Origin: Myxococcales bacterium
Lineage (GTDB): Bacteria > Myxococcota_A > Polyangia > Polyangiales > Houyiibacteriaceae
Direction: 5' to 3'
Assembly (NCBI GenBank): GCA_019637115.1
Contig: JAHBWH010000038.1
Coordinates: 1-53,210 of the forward strand
DNA length: 53,210 nucleotides
Shown here: in pieces, positions 8,440 to 17,381 of the stretch
Position numbering within the stretch: position 1 is the stretch's first letter
How the letters are laid out: each line of letters opens with the position of its first letter
Program-made: the position numbers and the translations under genes
Notes under the pieces: generated by a model
What the model was told of the DNA's origin: nothing
Seen by the model: the letters and a program-made list of their open reading frames with translations, nothing else
The model's database searches: none

Positions 8440-9060
8440 AAAGAATGCAGATCCCCAACCTGTGCACAGGTGGGGCCAGGGGCTCTGCTTCGGTCGAAGG
8501 GGGAAAGTCGTTGCTGCGAGGGTGCGGTCGGCGAGCCGAGCCGCGCGCGACAACCGGCGAAGGCAACGAACGGCACTCACGGCGCCGCCAGCACACCCTC
8601 CCTGTGTCACCCCCTCGAACGAAGGGAAGGCGAAGCTAGCAGCCTCCCTCCGTCACGTCTACGCCACTTTGCACCCAAGTTTCTAACTCGTGGGGATCGC
8701 GCGGGATTCACTTCGGGGGATTTTTCCCCAGGCCGGTGACGCCTCGCCCGGGACACCCAACGAAACCCACAAGTGCCGGAGATCATGTGGAAAGAAGGAG
8801 CCGTCCCGTCGACCCCGGGCTGTCACCGAGGGGAGCATCCGTGATCCGGCCGTGATCCCGAACGGTTGTTTTCGAACCCCACAGCGCCCTGTGGATAAAT
8901 CGTGAACGAACCGGGGTCGGCTCCCCCATTTGAGGGAGCAGGTCCTGAGAGACTCCGCACACTCCGCGACGTCGTCCACACCGTCGTCCGGACAGTCGTC
9001 CACACCCTCGTCCACACACCCTCATCCACGACCCCGTCCGCGCGCCGGAGGACGAGGGGG
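8440..9060. other. Probable chromosomal origin of replication (oriC)
   Basis: This gene-poor interval lies between the start of dnaA and the start of the gene at 9199. It holds one perfect consensus DnaA box in reverse orientation (TGTGGATAA, 8890-8898). In the forward orientation it has a tight array of TCGTCCACA (8972-8980, 8996-9004, 9008-9016) and TCATCCACG (9022-9030), each 7/9 matches to TTATCCACA and, for the first three, one base from the TTGTCCACA form used in high-GC genomes. A weaker TGTGGAAAG is at 8787-8795. Modestly AT-richer patches (8675-8695 and 8718-8730) could be the unwinding element. Clustering beside dnaA is the main support. An open frame crosses the array on the plus strand, but its translation there is poor and a better start lies at 9199. 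Confidence 0.75.
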
Positions 9061-9198
9061 TGGCCGGACGGGCAAGTGAAGCCGCATCGCACGATTCTGC
9101 TCGAACGCGCTTCGGGTCGGGGCCGCGTTCGTGATACCGATCGCGCCCGAACGGTCGCGCGGGCCCATGCGGACGGCGCGTCGCCTCGGGAGGTTCGG

Positions 9199-11913
9199 TT
9201 GAGCGACATGGTCGAGCAATTCGTCTACGACGGACGCGAAGGTCAGACCCGCCGCGACGCGGTCCACGTCCCTGGGCCGGGGGGCTCGCTTCGCACCGCG
9301 AGGGTGCTTCGCGTCGTGAACGTCGCGACCGATCCGCGACACCGCGAGGCGGCGCTCGCGGGCACGCTGCACGCCGACGAGGGGCTCGCCCTCCCCTACG
9401 TCTTCCACGATCCACAGGGTCTGCACTTCGCGCTCGTCGTCCCCGAGAGCTTGGCGCACACCGCGCTGCTCGAGCGGGCGAAGCTGCTCGAGCGGATCGC
9501 GGCTGACACCGAGCACCGCGTGCCGGCATACGTCGCGGAGGCGCGCGTGGTCATTGGCGGGGAGGGGCTGCGCGCCTACCTCGAGGCGCCGACCGCGCGC
9601 GGAGCGCAGGAGGCGCTCGACGCCCGCGAGGCTCAGCTCGCGGGGCGCGAGGCGCAGCTCGCGGACGTGCAGGCGCGCGAGGCCGCCCTCGAGGAGCGCG
9701 AGGCGCGGCTCCAGGCGCGCGCCGAGGTGGCGACCCGCAAAGAAGACGAGCTCCGCACCACGAGCGAGCAGCTCGAGGCCCTCGGTCGCGACCTGCGCCG
9801 CCAGGAGGAGGAGCTCGAGACCCGGTTCGCGACGCTGCGCGAGCGAGAGGAGGCGCTCGCTGCGGCGCCGCTCACACCGCTCGCGACCGACCCCGCCATC
9901 GACCCCGCCGCGGACGTCGTCATGCTCGACGAGCCACGCGCCCCGCTGCACTCCGGCGAGGTCGCGCTCGTCGACGAGGCGGAGCTCCACGCGGTCGAGG
10001 ACTTCGGCGAGTCGAGCACCTCCGCCGAGCTGGACGCCGCGCCCGGCGAGGTGTGGGCGACGCCGCAGGAGGTCCGCGCGTGGCAGCGCGAGCCAGAGGA
10101 GCTCGGTGGCGACGCCGCGCGGCTCGAGCCGGAGGACGTCGAGTCGGAGGACCTCGAGCCGGAGGACCTCGAGCCGGAGGACCTCGAGCCGGGCGACCTC
10201 GAGGAGCTCTCCGACGACGCGCTGGACGACGGCGAGCTCCTCGAAGGCGCGGAGCTGCTCGACGACGAGTCGCCCGAGCCAACGGCGATTCACCGAGGCG
10301 AGCAGGCGCCCGTGCACCCCGCGCCGCGGCAGAGCGTCGCGCCGCCCGACGACGCCTTCGACGATCCGCAGGTGGAGATGCTCGCGCGCCTCGGCAGCGA
10401 CGGCGTCTGGCTGCACGCGCGCCTCGCCGAGGGCTTCGAGGATGCCTTCCGCGACGAGAGCACGGACCTCCTCGTGCAGTACGTCGCGGTCGACGACTAC
10501 CCCGTGGTGCTGCTGACGCTCGTCGACGAGCGCGAGCCTCGCCCTTATACGCGGCGCGCGGCGCTCGACCCGAAGGACGCGGAGGACCGCGCGATCCTCG
10601 AGGCGCTGCGCGACCGCTTCCGCGTGACGGTGGGCCTCTTCTCGCCCGAGGGGCGCTTCGAGCGCACGCGCGAGCTCGAGGCCCCCGAGCGCCGTACCAA
10701 CCTGACGATGATCCTCGAGCGCGCCGCGCGCGCCGACGGGCAGATCGACCCGCTGACGGCGCTCGAGCGCGCGCTCGCCGCGCCGCCGCCGGTGCAGCTT
10801 CGGGGGCACCCCTTCGAGGACGCGCCGCTCGCGGCCGACGCGAAAGAAGCGCTCGCTGCGGTCCAGGCGCTCGCGAAGTGGAGCAGCCCGGCCAAGCTCG
10901 ACCTCGCGCTGCTGGCGCTCTCCATCCCACGGCAGCGGGTCGACGACGCGTTCCGTCGCATCCTCGGCGACGGCCTGCGGCACGGGATCGCCTTCCCGCC
11001 CGCGCTCGTCAGCCGCGCCATCTCGCTCGGGATCGCGCCCGAGCCGGGGGAGCTCGTCATCGGCTTGGTCGACGCGTTCCGCGGGACCTCGGCGCTGCCC
11101 GATCGCGGCGGCCTCACGGCCGAGGTGACGGCGCGCAACTGGGAGCAGCTCCTCGGCCTCGCCGGCGAGCTCGAGGTTGCCATCGCCTCGGAGGCGCACG
11201 ACGCCGCGTGGGAGTCCATCCGATCCGTCCGCGGCGACTCGGCGGCCCCGAAGATGGTCGCGCCCGAGGCGCTCCGAGAGATGAGCGCCGACGAGGTGGC
11301 GGACTTCTTGATGCACCCCAAGCTCCGCCTGCCGGCCGCGCTCGAGCTCGCGCGGCGCGGGGAGCCCGCCTACGTGGCCACCATCTTCGACGCGGTCCGC
11401 AAGATGCCGCGCGAAGAGGTGCTCGACGTCGTGCCGCGGCTCGTCGCCTTCGGAGAAGAGGCCGCCGACGCGCTCATCGACGGCCTGAACGCGCGCAAGA
11501 CCTTCGTGCGACAGGCGGCGGCCCTCGCGCTCGGCGAGCTGAAGCTGCGCCGCGCGGTGGCGCCGCTCGTGCACCTCTTGCAAACCGAGCCGAGCGAGAT
11601 CTGGTGGGAGGTCGGGCGCGTGCTGGCCAGCTTCGGCGCGGCTGGGCTCCGGCCGATGCAGCGCGCGATGCGCGACCCGAAGGGGGCCGAGGAGCGCTTC
11701 TCCTACACGCTCGCGCACCTCTCGGCGCTCGAGCCGGCCAAGGTCCGCGAGCTCGAGTCGGACGCGAACCCCAAGGTCAAGGCCGTCGCGGTCGCTGCCA
11801 TGACGCAAAAGCTCCTCGCGGAGCAGCACCTCGTGGCGCTCGCGAGCGGGGACGAAGAGGACGGCATCCACGCCTTCAGCCGACGCTTCTACGCCGCGCT
11901 AGGCGGGTCATGA
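9199..11913 (+). CDS. Large coiled-coil and HEAT-repeat protein, unknown function
   Basis: With the TTG start at 9199 the product is 904 residues. I prefer this start because GGGAGG lies 5 bases upstream; ATG at 9208 is the alternative, and the frame further upstream crosses the origin. Order of parts: a folded N-terminal domain (about 1-130); a heptad-rich coiled coil (about 135-220, REAQLADVQAREAALEEREA style); an acidic low-complexity region with a 5-residue repeat EPEDL (about 310-335); a second globular region; and C-terminal HEAT-like helical pairs (about 700-890) such as VRQAAALALGELKLRRAVAP. No catalytic motif is visible. Coiled coil plus acidic linker plus HEAT suggests a scaffold. 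Its place beside dnaA/oriC is suggestive but is no evidence of a replication role. Confidence 0.85.
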   Translation: MSDMVEQFVYDGREGQTRRDAVHVPGPGGSLRTARVLRVVNVATDPRHREAALAGTLHADEGLALPYVFHDPQGLHFALVVPESLAHTALLERAKLLERIAADTEHRVPAYVAEARVVIGGEGLRAYLEAPTARGAQEALDAREAQLAGREAQLADVQAREAALEEREARLQARAEVATRKEDELRTTSEQLEALGRDLRRQEEELETRFATLREREEALAAAPLTPLATDPAIDPAADVVMLDEPRAPLHSGEVALVDEAELHAVEDFGESSTSAELDAAPGEVWATPQEVRAWQREPEELGGDAARLEPEDVESEDLEPEDLEPEDLEPGDLEELSDDALDDGELLEGAELLDDESPEPTAIHRGEQAPVHPAPRQSVAPPDDAFDDPQVEMLARLGSDGVWLHARLAEGFEDAFRDESTDLLVQYVAVDDYPVVLLTLVDEREPRPYTRRAALDPKDAEDRAILEALRDRFRVTVGLFSPEGRFERTRELEAPERRTNLTMILERAARADGQIDPLTALERALAAPPPVQLRGHPFEDAPLAADAKEALAAVQALAKWSSPAKLDLALLALSIPRQRVDDAFRRILGDGLRHGIAFPPALVSRAISLGIAPEPGELVIGLVDAFRGTSALPDRGGLTAEVTARNWEQLLGLAGELEVAIASEAHDAAWESIRSVRGDSAAPKMVAPEALREMSADEVADFLMHPKLRLPAALELARRGEPAYVATIFDAVRKMPREEVLDVVPRLVAFGEEAADALIDGLNARKTFVRQAAALALGELKLRRAVAPLVHLLQTEPSEIWWEVGRVLASFGAAGLRPMQRAMRDPKGAEERFSYTLAHLSALEPAKVRELESDANPKVKAVAVAAMTQKLLAEQHLVALASGDEEDGIHAFSRRFYAALGGS
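10126..10200 (+). repeat. In-frame 15-bp coding repeat (EPEDL)
   Basis: Five tandem copies of a 15-bp unit close to GAGCCGGAGGACCTC encode repeated Glu-Pro-Glu-Asp-Leu in the acidic linker of the coiled-coil/HEAT protein. Copies differ by one or two bases. A 15-bp unit keeps the frame when copy number changes. Confidence 0.9.
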
Positions 11914-12238
11914 GCGAGACGCGACGTCAGAACGTGGGCCGCCACGAGTCGTCCGCGCCGCCCGGCGGATCCCCGACGCGCCGTGATCGCCTCGGTTCGG
12001 GATGGACAAGACGAACCGAGGGCTCTAAAACTTCGATCCATTCGGGTCTTTCTGCGGCATCGTCGATTCTCGGCCCTCGGGCTCGGTCTCCTCGGTCCTC
12101 GATCCGTCAGATCTCGATGTGCCAGGTCAATGTGTCGGGTCCCCGTCGTGTGGCGGGCCCAGGGTCATCCGAGTCGGCGTGCGGCGGCCCGGAGAGAAGC
12201 GGCGGCTCCGTGAGAAGCAGCAGCGAGGTGAGTCGAGC
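11914..12238. other. Spacer with hairpin; no gene seen
   Basis: No open frame here has convincing composition. It contains the hairpin at 11990-12021. The last 30 bases carry the ribosome site GAGGTG of the phosphoesterase gene. The interval probably holds that gene's promoter, which I cannot place. Confidence 0.5.
11990..12021 (+). terminator. Hairpin downstream of the coiled-coil/HEAT gene
   Basis: A perfect 10-bp inverted repeat (CCTCGGTTCG and CGAACCGAGG) with a 12-base loop lies 77 bases after the stop codon and is followed by a slightly A-rich GCTCTAAAACTT. It fits a terminator or mRNA 3'-end hairpin. Confidence 0.5.
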
Positions 12239-12976
12239 ATGAGGCTCGGGATCTTCAGTGACGTCCACGCGAACATCGAGGCCATGTCGGCCGTGATGCG
12301 CGCGTTCGAAGGCGAAGAGATCGACGAGTACTACTGCATCGGCGATGTAGTCGGGTACGGCGCGAGCCCCAACGAGTGCTGCGACATCATCCGCGAGGCC
12401 GCGAAGGTCACGATCCTCGGCAACCACGACGCGGCCGTCGCCGGCCGGATGGACTACTCGTACTACTACGAGGCCGCGCGGCAGGCGCTCGACCTGCACG
12501 CCAACGTCCTCTCCGAGACGAACCTCGAGTGGCTCAAGAGCCTCCCCTACAAACACGTCGTCGAGGGCACGGGCGTGCACCTCTGCCACGGCTCGCCACT
12601 TCGGCTCGAGGAGTTCGAGTACATCTTCGCGCCCGAGCAGGCGCGCGAGTGCCTGCAGATCTGGGACGAGCTCGGCGACCTCACGCTCATCGGCCACTCC
12701 CACCTCTGCAAGGTCTTCAAGCTCAAGCCGGGCGAGGTCGAGGAGCTGCCGGCGATGGACTTCACGCTCGAAGCGGGCGCCAAGTACATCGTCAGCGTCG
12801 GCAGCGTCGGTCAGCCCCGCGACTACGACAACCGCGCGAGCTACACGACCTTCGACACCGACGAGCGACGCTTCGCGTTCCGCCGCGTCGAGTACGACAT
12901 CGAGAGCGCCGCCTCGAAGATCTTCTCGTCCCGGCTCGAGCGGAACTTCGGCCACCGCCTCTTCATCGGCGTCTGA
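12239..12976 (+). CDS. YfcE-like metallophosphoesterase
   Basis: This 245-residue protein has the full calcineurin-like phosphoesterase set: DVHAN at residues 8-12, GDVVGYG near 41, GNHD near 62, HGSP near 118 and GHSH near 152. These would bind a di-metal centre. The group includes small cytoplasmic phosphodiesterases and phosphatases of the YfcE/MJ0936 type; the natural substrate is not predictable from sequence. I chose the ATG at 12239 because GAGGTG sits about 8 bases upstream and the product begins directly with the first beta strand (MRLGIFSDVHAN). A longer in-frame start at 12119 adds a low-complexity basic leader and is unlikely. The gene appears to be transcribed alone. Confidence 0.9.
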   Translation: MRLGIFSDVHANIEAMSAVMRAFEGEEIDEYYCIGDVVGYGASPNECCDIIREAAKVTILGNHDAAVAGRMDYSYYYEAARQALDLHANVLSETNLEWLKSLPYKHVVEGTGVHLCHGSPLRLEEFEYIFAPEQARECLQIWDELGDLTLIGHSHLCKVFKLKPGEVEELPAMDFTLEAGAKYIVSVGSVGQPRDYDNRASYTTFDTDERRFAFRRVEYDIESAASKIFSSRLERNFGHRLFIGV

Positions 12977-13166
12977 GCCTCGGGGCTCGAGCCGCGGGGA
13001 TCGACTTGGGACACGACTCGGAGGTCGGGCCTCCGAGGTAGTGGAGGCTCGCCGCCCGGCGGATCACCCCGCGGGCGGGTCGCCGACGCGCTCTTGGGCG
13101 GACGTGCTTTGGGGCGATGGTGCGCGCGCGGACCTATCGGCCCACGCGATTTGGTAGGTTCTGCGC

Positions 13167-15593
13167 ATGGGCAGCGGGGAGATCCAGAGCGACGACGTGC
13201 TCGAGGTCGTGTTCGCCTCAGACCGAGTCGGGGTCGCCATCCTGGACGGCGAGCTGAGGTACGTGCGCATCAACCGGCTCCTCGCGGCGGTGAACCAACG
13301 GTCGATCGCCGACCACATCGGCCGGACGGTCGAGGAGGTGGTCGGCGACGCCGTCCCTGCCCTGACGGCCTCGTTGCAGCGCGTGCTCGAGAGCGGCGAG
13401 CCGATCCTCGACGCGGCCCTCGGCGAGGAGCGCGTCCGCCTGCGCATGAGCGTGCACCCGACGCGCGCTCGCGATGCGTTGGTCGTACTCTGCGTTCAGG
13501 ATCACGAGGCGGAACGCGACTCGACCCTCCGCGAGCGGCTCGAGCTGGAGCTGACGTTGTCTCGGGTGGCGGCTCGGCTCGTCGCGGCCGGCAGCGAGGA
13601 CCTCGACGCGGCCATCGAGGTCGCGCTCGCCGAGGTCGGACGGATTCAAGGCGTGGAGCGCGTGACGGTGCACCGCGTCGACGCCGCCGCCCGCGTCGCC
13701 GAGGTCACGCACGCCTGGCACGGCGACGCACCGGCGTTGCGATCATGGCCCGTCGGTCACGTCCACGAGATCGAGGGAGATTGGTTCGTCGATCGACTCC
13801 TCGAAGGGCGACCGATCGTGTTGGACGATCTCGACGCTCTCCCGCTCGACGCGGCGGCCTCCCGTTCGCAGGTCGAACGGGAGGGGCTCGGCGCGATGGT
13901 CGTCGCGCCCTTGGCGCCGGCGGGCCGCCTCATCGGCGCCGTGGTCTTCGCGAGCTCGCGGCCCCGGCGGTGGGCGCACCCGTTCGCGGCGCGCGTGGGG
14001 CTCTTCTCCGAGATCCTCGCGGGGGCGATCGCGCGACAGCGGCTCGAGCGGGAGGCGGCGCGCCGAGCCGAGCTCGACGAGCTGCTTCGTGAGCTCGCGG
14101 AGTCCTTCGTCGAGCGGCCCTTCGGCAACCCGAGCGGCGTCCTCGACCGCATCTGCAAAGCGCTCGGGATGTTGCGGATCCACGTCTTCGAGGTGGATTG
14201 GGCCACCCGGGTGGGGATCCTCTTGCAGGACGGAGGGGCGCCCGGCCATTTCCGCGCCGGCGAGCGACGCCGCTTCGAGGAGCTCGCGCCGCCTCTGATG
14301 CACCGAGAGCCGACCGACGCGTCGATCGTCTACGTCCGAGAAGACGAGATGACACCCGAGAACGCCGCGCATTGGCGCGCCAACGGGATCGGGGCGGCGC
14401 TCGTGGTGCCGCTCATGGTGGACGGGAGCGCGCGGGGAACGCTCGGCTTCTCGGCGCGCTCGCGCGCGGACTTCACCCCGGAGTTTCTCGAGCGCGTCGC
14501 GTTGCTGAGAGGCCTCTTCAGCACGGCGCTCGCCCGCGCACAATCGGAGCGCGCGAGAGAAGCGACCCTCGCGGAGCTCGAGGCGTTGAAGTCCCGCGCC
14601 GAGCGCGAGCGGGATTATTTGCGGCAAGAGCTCGGCGGGAACCGAGAGCTCGTGTACGTGAGCGCGCGCATGCGCGAGGTCATCGACCGCCTCGACGCGG
14701 TGGCCGAGACCCCCGCGACGGTCTTGTTGGTCGGGGAGACGGGCGTCGGCAAGGAGCTGCTCGCGCGAGCCCTGCACGCGCGGAGCGACCGGCGCAACGG
14801 GCCGCTCATCAAGGTGAACTGCGCGTCCGTCCCCGCGGAGCTCTTCGAGAGCGAGTTCTTCGGTCACGTCAGGGGAGCGTTCACCGGCGCCCACCGCGAC
14901 CGCCGCGGACGCTTCGAGCTCGCCGACGGTGGCACGCTCTTCTTGGACGAGGTGGGGGAGATCCCCATGGCGCTGCAGAGCAAGCTGCTGCGCGTGCTGC
15001 AGGAGGGCGAGCTCGAGCGCGTGGGGGACGACCGCACGCTCCGCGTCGACGTCCGCGTGGTCGCCGCGACCAACCGCGATCTCGAGGCGGAGATCGAGGC
15101 GGGGCGGTTTCGTCGCGACCTCTACTATCGCTTGAGCGTCTTCCCGCTCACGATCCCGCCGCTGCGCGAGCGAACCGACGACATCCCCCGCCTCGCGCGC
15201 GCCTTCTTGCACGAGCACTCCGCGCGCCTCGGGCGCCGCGGGCTCACCCTCCGCGACGCCGACCTCGCGCGCCTCTGCGCGTACTCCTGGCCAGGCAACG
15301 TCCGCGAGCTCAGCCACGTCATCGAACGCGCCGTCATCCTCTCCACGTCGCCGCCGCTCCGGCTGGACCTCGGGCCTCAGCTCGAAGCGCAGGCGAGCGA
15401 GCGACCAGCCACCATCCTCACCGCCGACGAGCTGCGCGCGCTCGAGCGCGCGAACATCCTCGCGGCGCTCGAGGCATCCCCGAAGATCGCGGGGCCCGGT
15501 GGCGCGGCGGAGCGGCTCGGGATGAACCCCTCCACGCTCCGTGATCGGATGCTCAGCTTGGGCATCACGAGGCGGGGCCGGCGCGCGCGGTAG
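13167..15593 (+). CDS. Sigma-54-dependent transcription activator with PAS and GAF sensor domains
   Basis: This 808-residue activator has a PAS-like domain (about 8-115), two GAF-type sensory domains (about 125-305 and 315-450) and a coiled linker. The AAA+ sigma-54 interaction domain (about 495-725) has Walker A GETGVGKE near 523, the sigma-54 contact loop GAFTGA near 571 and Walker [11 protein letters not shown] near 592. A C-terminal Fis-type helix-turn-helix (about 760-800) ends [17 protein letters not shown]. Because GAFTGA is intact it should remodel sigma-54 RNA polymerase. There is no receiver domain, so input is probably a ligand or partner acting on PAS/GAF. It lies just upstream of the stressosome-like genes, in the same direction, with a 200-bp gap that holds a possible -24/-12 promoter. 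Confidence 0.95.
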   Translation: MGSGEIQSDDVLEVVFASDRVGVAILDGELRYVRINRLLAAVNQRSIADHIGRTVEEVVGDAVPALTASLQRVLESGEPILDAALGEERVRLRMSVHPTRARDALVVLCVQDHEAERDSTLRERLELELTLSRVAARLVAAGSEDLDAAIEVALAEVGRIQGVERVTVHRVDAAARVAEVTHAWHGDAPALRSWPVGHVHEIEGDWFVDRLLEGRPIVLDDLDALPLDAAASRSQVEREGLGAMVVAPLAPAGRLIGAVVFASSRPRRWAHPFAARVGLFSEILAGAIARQRLEREAARRAELDELLRELAESFVERPFGNPSGVLDRICKALGMLRIHVFEVDWATRVGILLQDGGAPGHFRAGERRRFEELAPPLMHREPTDASIVYVREDEMTPENAAHWRANGIGAALVVPLMVDGSARGTLGFSARSRADFTPEFLERVALLRGLFSTALARAQSERAREATLAELEALKSRAERERDYLRQELGGNRELVYVSARMREVIDRLDAVAETPATVLLVGETGVGKELLARALHARSDRRNGPLIKVNCASVPAELFESEFFGHVRGAFTGAHRDRRGRFELADGGTLFLDEVGEIPMALQSKLLRVLQEGELERVGDDRTLRVDVRVVAATNRDLEAEIEAGRFRRDLYYRLSVFPLTIPPLRERTDDIPRLARAFLHEHSARLGRRGLTLRDADLARLCAYSWPGNVRELSHVIERAVILSTSPPLRLDLGPQLEAQASERPATILTADELRALERANILAALEASPKIAGPGGAAERLGMNPSTLRDRMLSLGITRRGRRAR

Positions 15594-15689
15594 AGCGTCG
15601 CCAGGCAATCCCTGACCGCTTCGACTCGTGCCTGGAAGCGACGGCCCACGACCAGCCGCGAGCGACGACTCGTAGGAGCGCTTCGCGGA

Positions 15690-15717
15690 AACGAAATCTC
15701 CATTTCCAAAACGAAAT
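15690..15717. promoter_or_regulatory. Pair of AACGAAAT motifs, possible operator
   Basis: The octamer AACGAAAT occurs at 15690-15697 and 15710-15717, spaced 20 bp (about two helical turns) in an unusually AT-rich patch of an otherwise GC-rich spacer. The position, between the sigma-54 activator and the stressosome genes, fits an activator site. Confidence 0.4.
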
Positions 15718-15765
15718 TCCGTCGCGGGATCCCACCCGTCGCGTGAAGAACGTCGGTGGGCGGCC

Positions 15766-15781
15766 TGGCATGAGCCGTGCT
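15766..15781 (+). promoter_or_regulatory. Possible sigma-54 (-24/-12) promoter
   Basis: TGGCATGAGCCGTGCT has the invariant GG-N10-GC spacing of sigma-54 promoters and matches the TGGCAY half exactly; the -12 half is GTGC in place of TTGC. Transcription would start near 15791, only a few bases before the ATG at 15796, which itself has no ribosome site, so either translation is leaderless or the match is by chance. Confidence 0.35.
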
Positions 15782-15795
15782 CACTGACCGCGTCG

Positions 15796-16209
15796 ATGAC
15801 ACGCCAGCTCGTCGCCACCACCGAGCGCGAAATCTCACCGCCGCTCCGCAGCACGCCGTCGGTAGAGGGCGCCGTCCGGTACGCGTGCGCTCGCCTCGAC
15901 CCGGACCTGGCGACGCACCTGCACTTGGTCGACCCGTCGCGCTGGGCGAACGAGCGAGCCCCCGGTCTCGGGATGATGCTCGCGCTCGCGCTGGCCGTGA
16001 GCGCGGCCGCGCAGACCGGTCGAGCGACCTTGGAGATGAGCGCGAGCCCGCGCGACGTGCGGCTCCGTCTGCGGGGAGCGGCGGTGTTCGCGTCCACCAA
16101 GCTCGGGGACCGCCTGAGGGCCCTCTGCCGACACGAGGGTGTCGTCTTCGAGGGTGTGGGGACCCACGAGCTCGTGCTCCGCTGGGCTCGCGAAGAGGGG
16201 CCCCGATGA
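15796..16209 (+). CDS. Unknown 137-residue protein at the head of the stressosome module
   Basis: The product has an alanine-rich helix (LGMMLALALAVSAAAQTGRA, residues 56-75) followed by beta-strand-like segments (ATLEMSASPRDVRLRLRG). No transmembrane signal or named motif is clear. It overlaps the RsbT-like kinase by 4 bp (ATGA at 16206-16209), so the two are translationally coupled and probably work together. There is no ribosome site before the ATG. The fold pattern might be a degenerate GHKL or STAS-like domain, but I cannot support either. Unknown function with a likely role in the partner-switching pathway, by context only. Confidence 0.65.
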   Translation: MTRQLVATTEREISPPLRSTPSVEGAVRYACARLDPDLATHLHLVDPSRWANERAPGLGMMLALALAVSAAAQTGRATLEMSASPRDVRLRLRGAAVFASTKLGDRLRALCRHEGVVFEGVGTHELVLRWAREEGPR

Positions 16210-16835
16210 GCGAGCTGGAGCGCGCGCTCACCGTCCTCCTCGATCGCTACATGCCGGCGATCCTCGCGCAGTCCGTGAAGCGGCGCGCGCTCGCGGCCGT
16301 CGGCGTCGCCGAGGGGCAGCTGCGGGACGAGCACCTCCCCACCCTTCGCCGCCAGCTCGAGTCGGGCATCCGACTCTTCGTCGACGCGGGCGCGCAGAGC
16401 GGGCTGATGGCGGAGATCGACGCGCTCTGCAGTGGACGAGTCGCGAGCGCCGAGGCCGCCGTGGTCCCCGTCCGGGTCGAGGCCGACATCGTCGAGGCGC
16501 GCGGCCGGGCGCGCGAGCTGATGATGGCGCTCGGCGGCGGCGCGTTCCCCACCCAGCGCGCCGCGACGGTGGCGAGCGAGCTCGCGCGAAACATCGTCGC
16601 CTACGCGGGTGAGGGGGTCTTGGAGCTGATCCCTCGTCCCGAGCGGCCGCTCCTGACGATCGTCGCCCGAGACCAAGGTCCGGGCATCGCCGACGTCGAG
16701 GCGATCCTGGAGGGTCGGTACCGCAGCAAGACGGGTCTCGGGATGGGGCTTCGCGGCGTGCAACGACTCGCGGCTCGGTTCGAGCTGTCGACGAGCGCGC
16801 GCGGCACCCGCGTCGAGGCAGACCTCGCGATATGA
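16206..16835 (+). CDS. rsbT: RsbT-like serine kinase (GHKL ATPase) of a stressosome
   Basis: RsbT-type kinases phosphorylate STAS-domain proteins and, once freed from the stressosome, switch on a downstream output. The 209-residue product carries the GHKL boxes: N box SELARNIVAYAG near residue 122, G1 box DQGPGIADVEAIL near 155 and G2 box KTGLGMGLRGVQRLA near 177. These are close to classic RsbT motifs. An extra helical N-terminal domain of about 95 residues (starting MSELERALTVLLDRYMPAIL) is not found in the 130-residue Bacillus RsbT and may be a partner-binding or sensory part. It is coupled to the gene before it by ATGA and followed, after 138 bp, by the RsbS-like gene. Confidence 0.88.
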   Translation: MSELERALTVLLDRYMPAILAQSVKRRALAAVGVAEGQLRDEHLPTLRRQLESGIRLFVDAGAQSGLMAEIDALCSGRVASAEAAVVPVRVEADIVEARGRARELMMALGGGAFPTQRAATVASELARNIVAYAGEGVLELIPRPERPLLTIVARDQGPGIADVEAILEGRYRSKTGLGMGLRGVQRLAARFELSTSARGTRVEADLAI

Positions 16836-16973
16836 GGCGGAGGTCGGCCGACATGACGAGCCGCCCGATCCGGCGGTCGCTCGCCCCGCGAGCGGGCACG
16901 GCCGGCGGGCTCCGCGCGACCCCGCCATCGGGCGGCATCCACCCACGGCCCCTCGAAGGAAGCTGAGGAGCAC

Positions 16974-17381
16974 ATGCAACGCGACGCAGGAAACGAGATC
17001 CCGATCTTGGAGCTCTGGGGGCGCCTCGTGGTGCCCCTGCAGGGCGACATCACGGACACGCAGATGGAGGCGCTCCAAGAGCGCGTCCTCCGGCGCGTGC
17101 GAGCGCGCGCGCCGAGCGGGCTCGTGCTCGACGCGACGGGCGTCTGGATGATGGACAGTCATCTGTGCGCGGTGATGGGCCGGCTCGCGAGCGCCGCGCG
17201 GCTGATGGGGACCCGCCCGGTCCTCTCGGGCCTGAGCCCGACGATCGTGATGACCCTGCAGACGATGGGTATCGAGCTGACCTCCGTCGAGACGACGGTG
17301 AGCCTCGAGGCCGCGCTCGAGCTGCTCGGGGTCTGGCCTGACGAAGACGACGACGAGGAGGAGACCGACGATGAGCGATGA
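16974..17381 (+). CDS. rsbS: RsbS-like STAS-domain protein
   Basis: This 135-residue single STAS domain resembles stressosome RsbS: IPILELWGRLVVPLQGDITD at the start, the phosphorylation loop LVLDATGVWMMDSHL with Ser62 in the position of Bacillus RsbS Ser59, and SGLSPTIVMTLQTMGI. An acidic tail (EDDDEEETDDE) follows. In known stressosomes RsbS holds RsbT until phosphorylated. AGGAG precedes the ATG. The end overlaps the next gene (RsbR-like) by 11 bp, so they are co-translated. Intact Ser62 argues for a functional switch. Confidence 0.88.
   Translation: MQRDAGNEIPILELWGRLVVPLQGDITDTQMEALQERVLRRVRARAPSGLVLDATGVWMMDSHLCAVMGRLASAARLMGTRPVLSGLSPTIVMTLQTMGIELTSVETTVSLEAALELLGVWPDEDDDEEETDDER

Noticed and set aside
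9022-11871. Minus-strand open frame of about 950 codons
   Set aside because: Antisense to the coiled-coil/HEAT gene; the Arg/Leu/Glu pattern is the mirror of its coding strand.
16852-16964. 37-codon frame between the RsbT-like and RsbS-like genes
   Set aside because: It has GGAGG upstream but a Pro/Arg/Gly-only composition with no structure; probably leader sequence.
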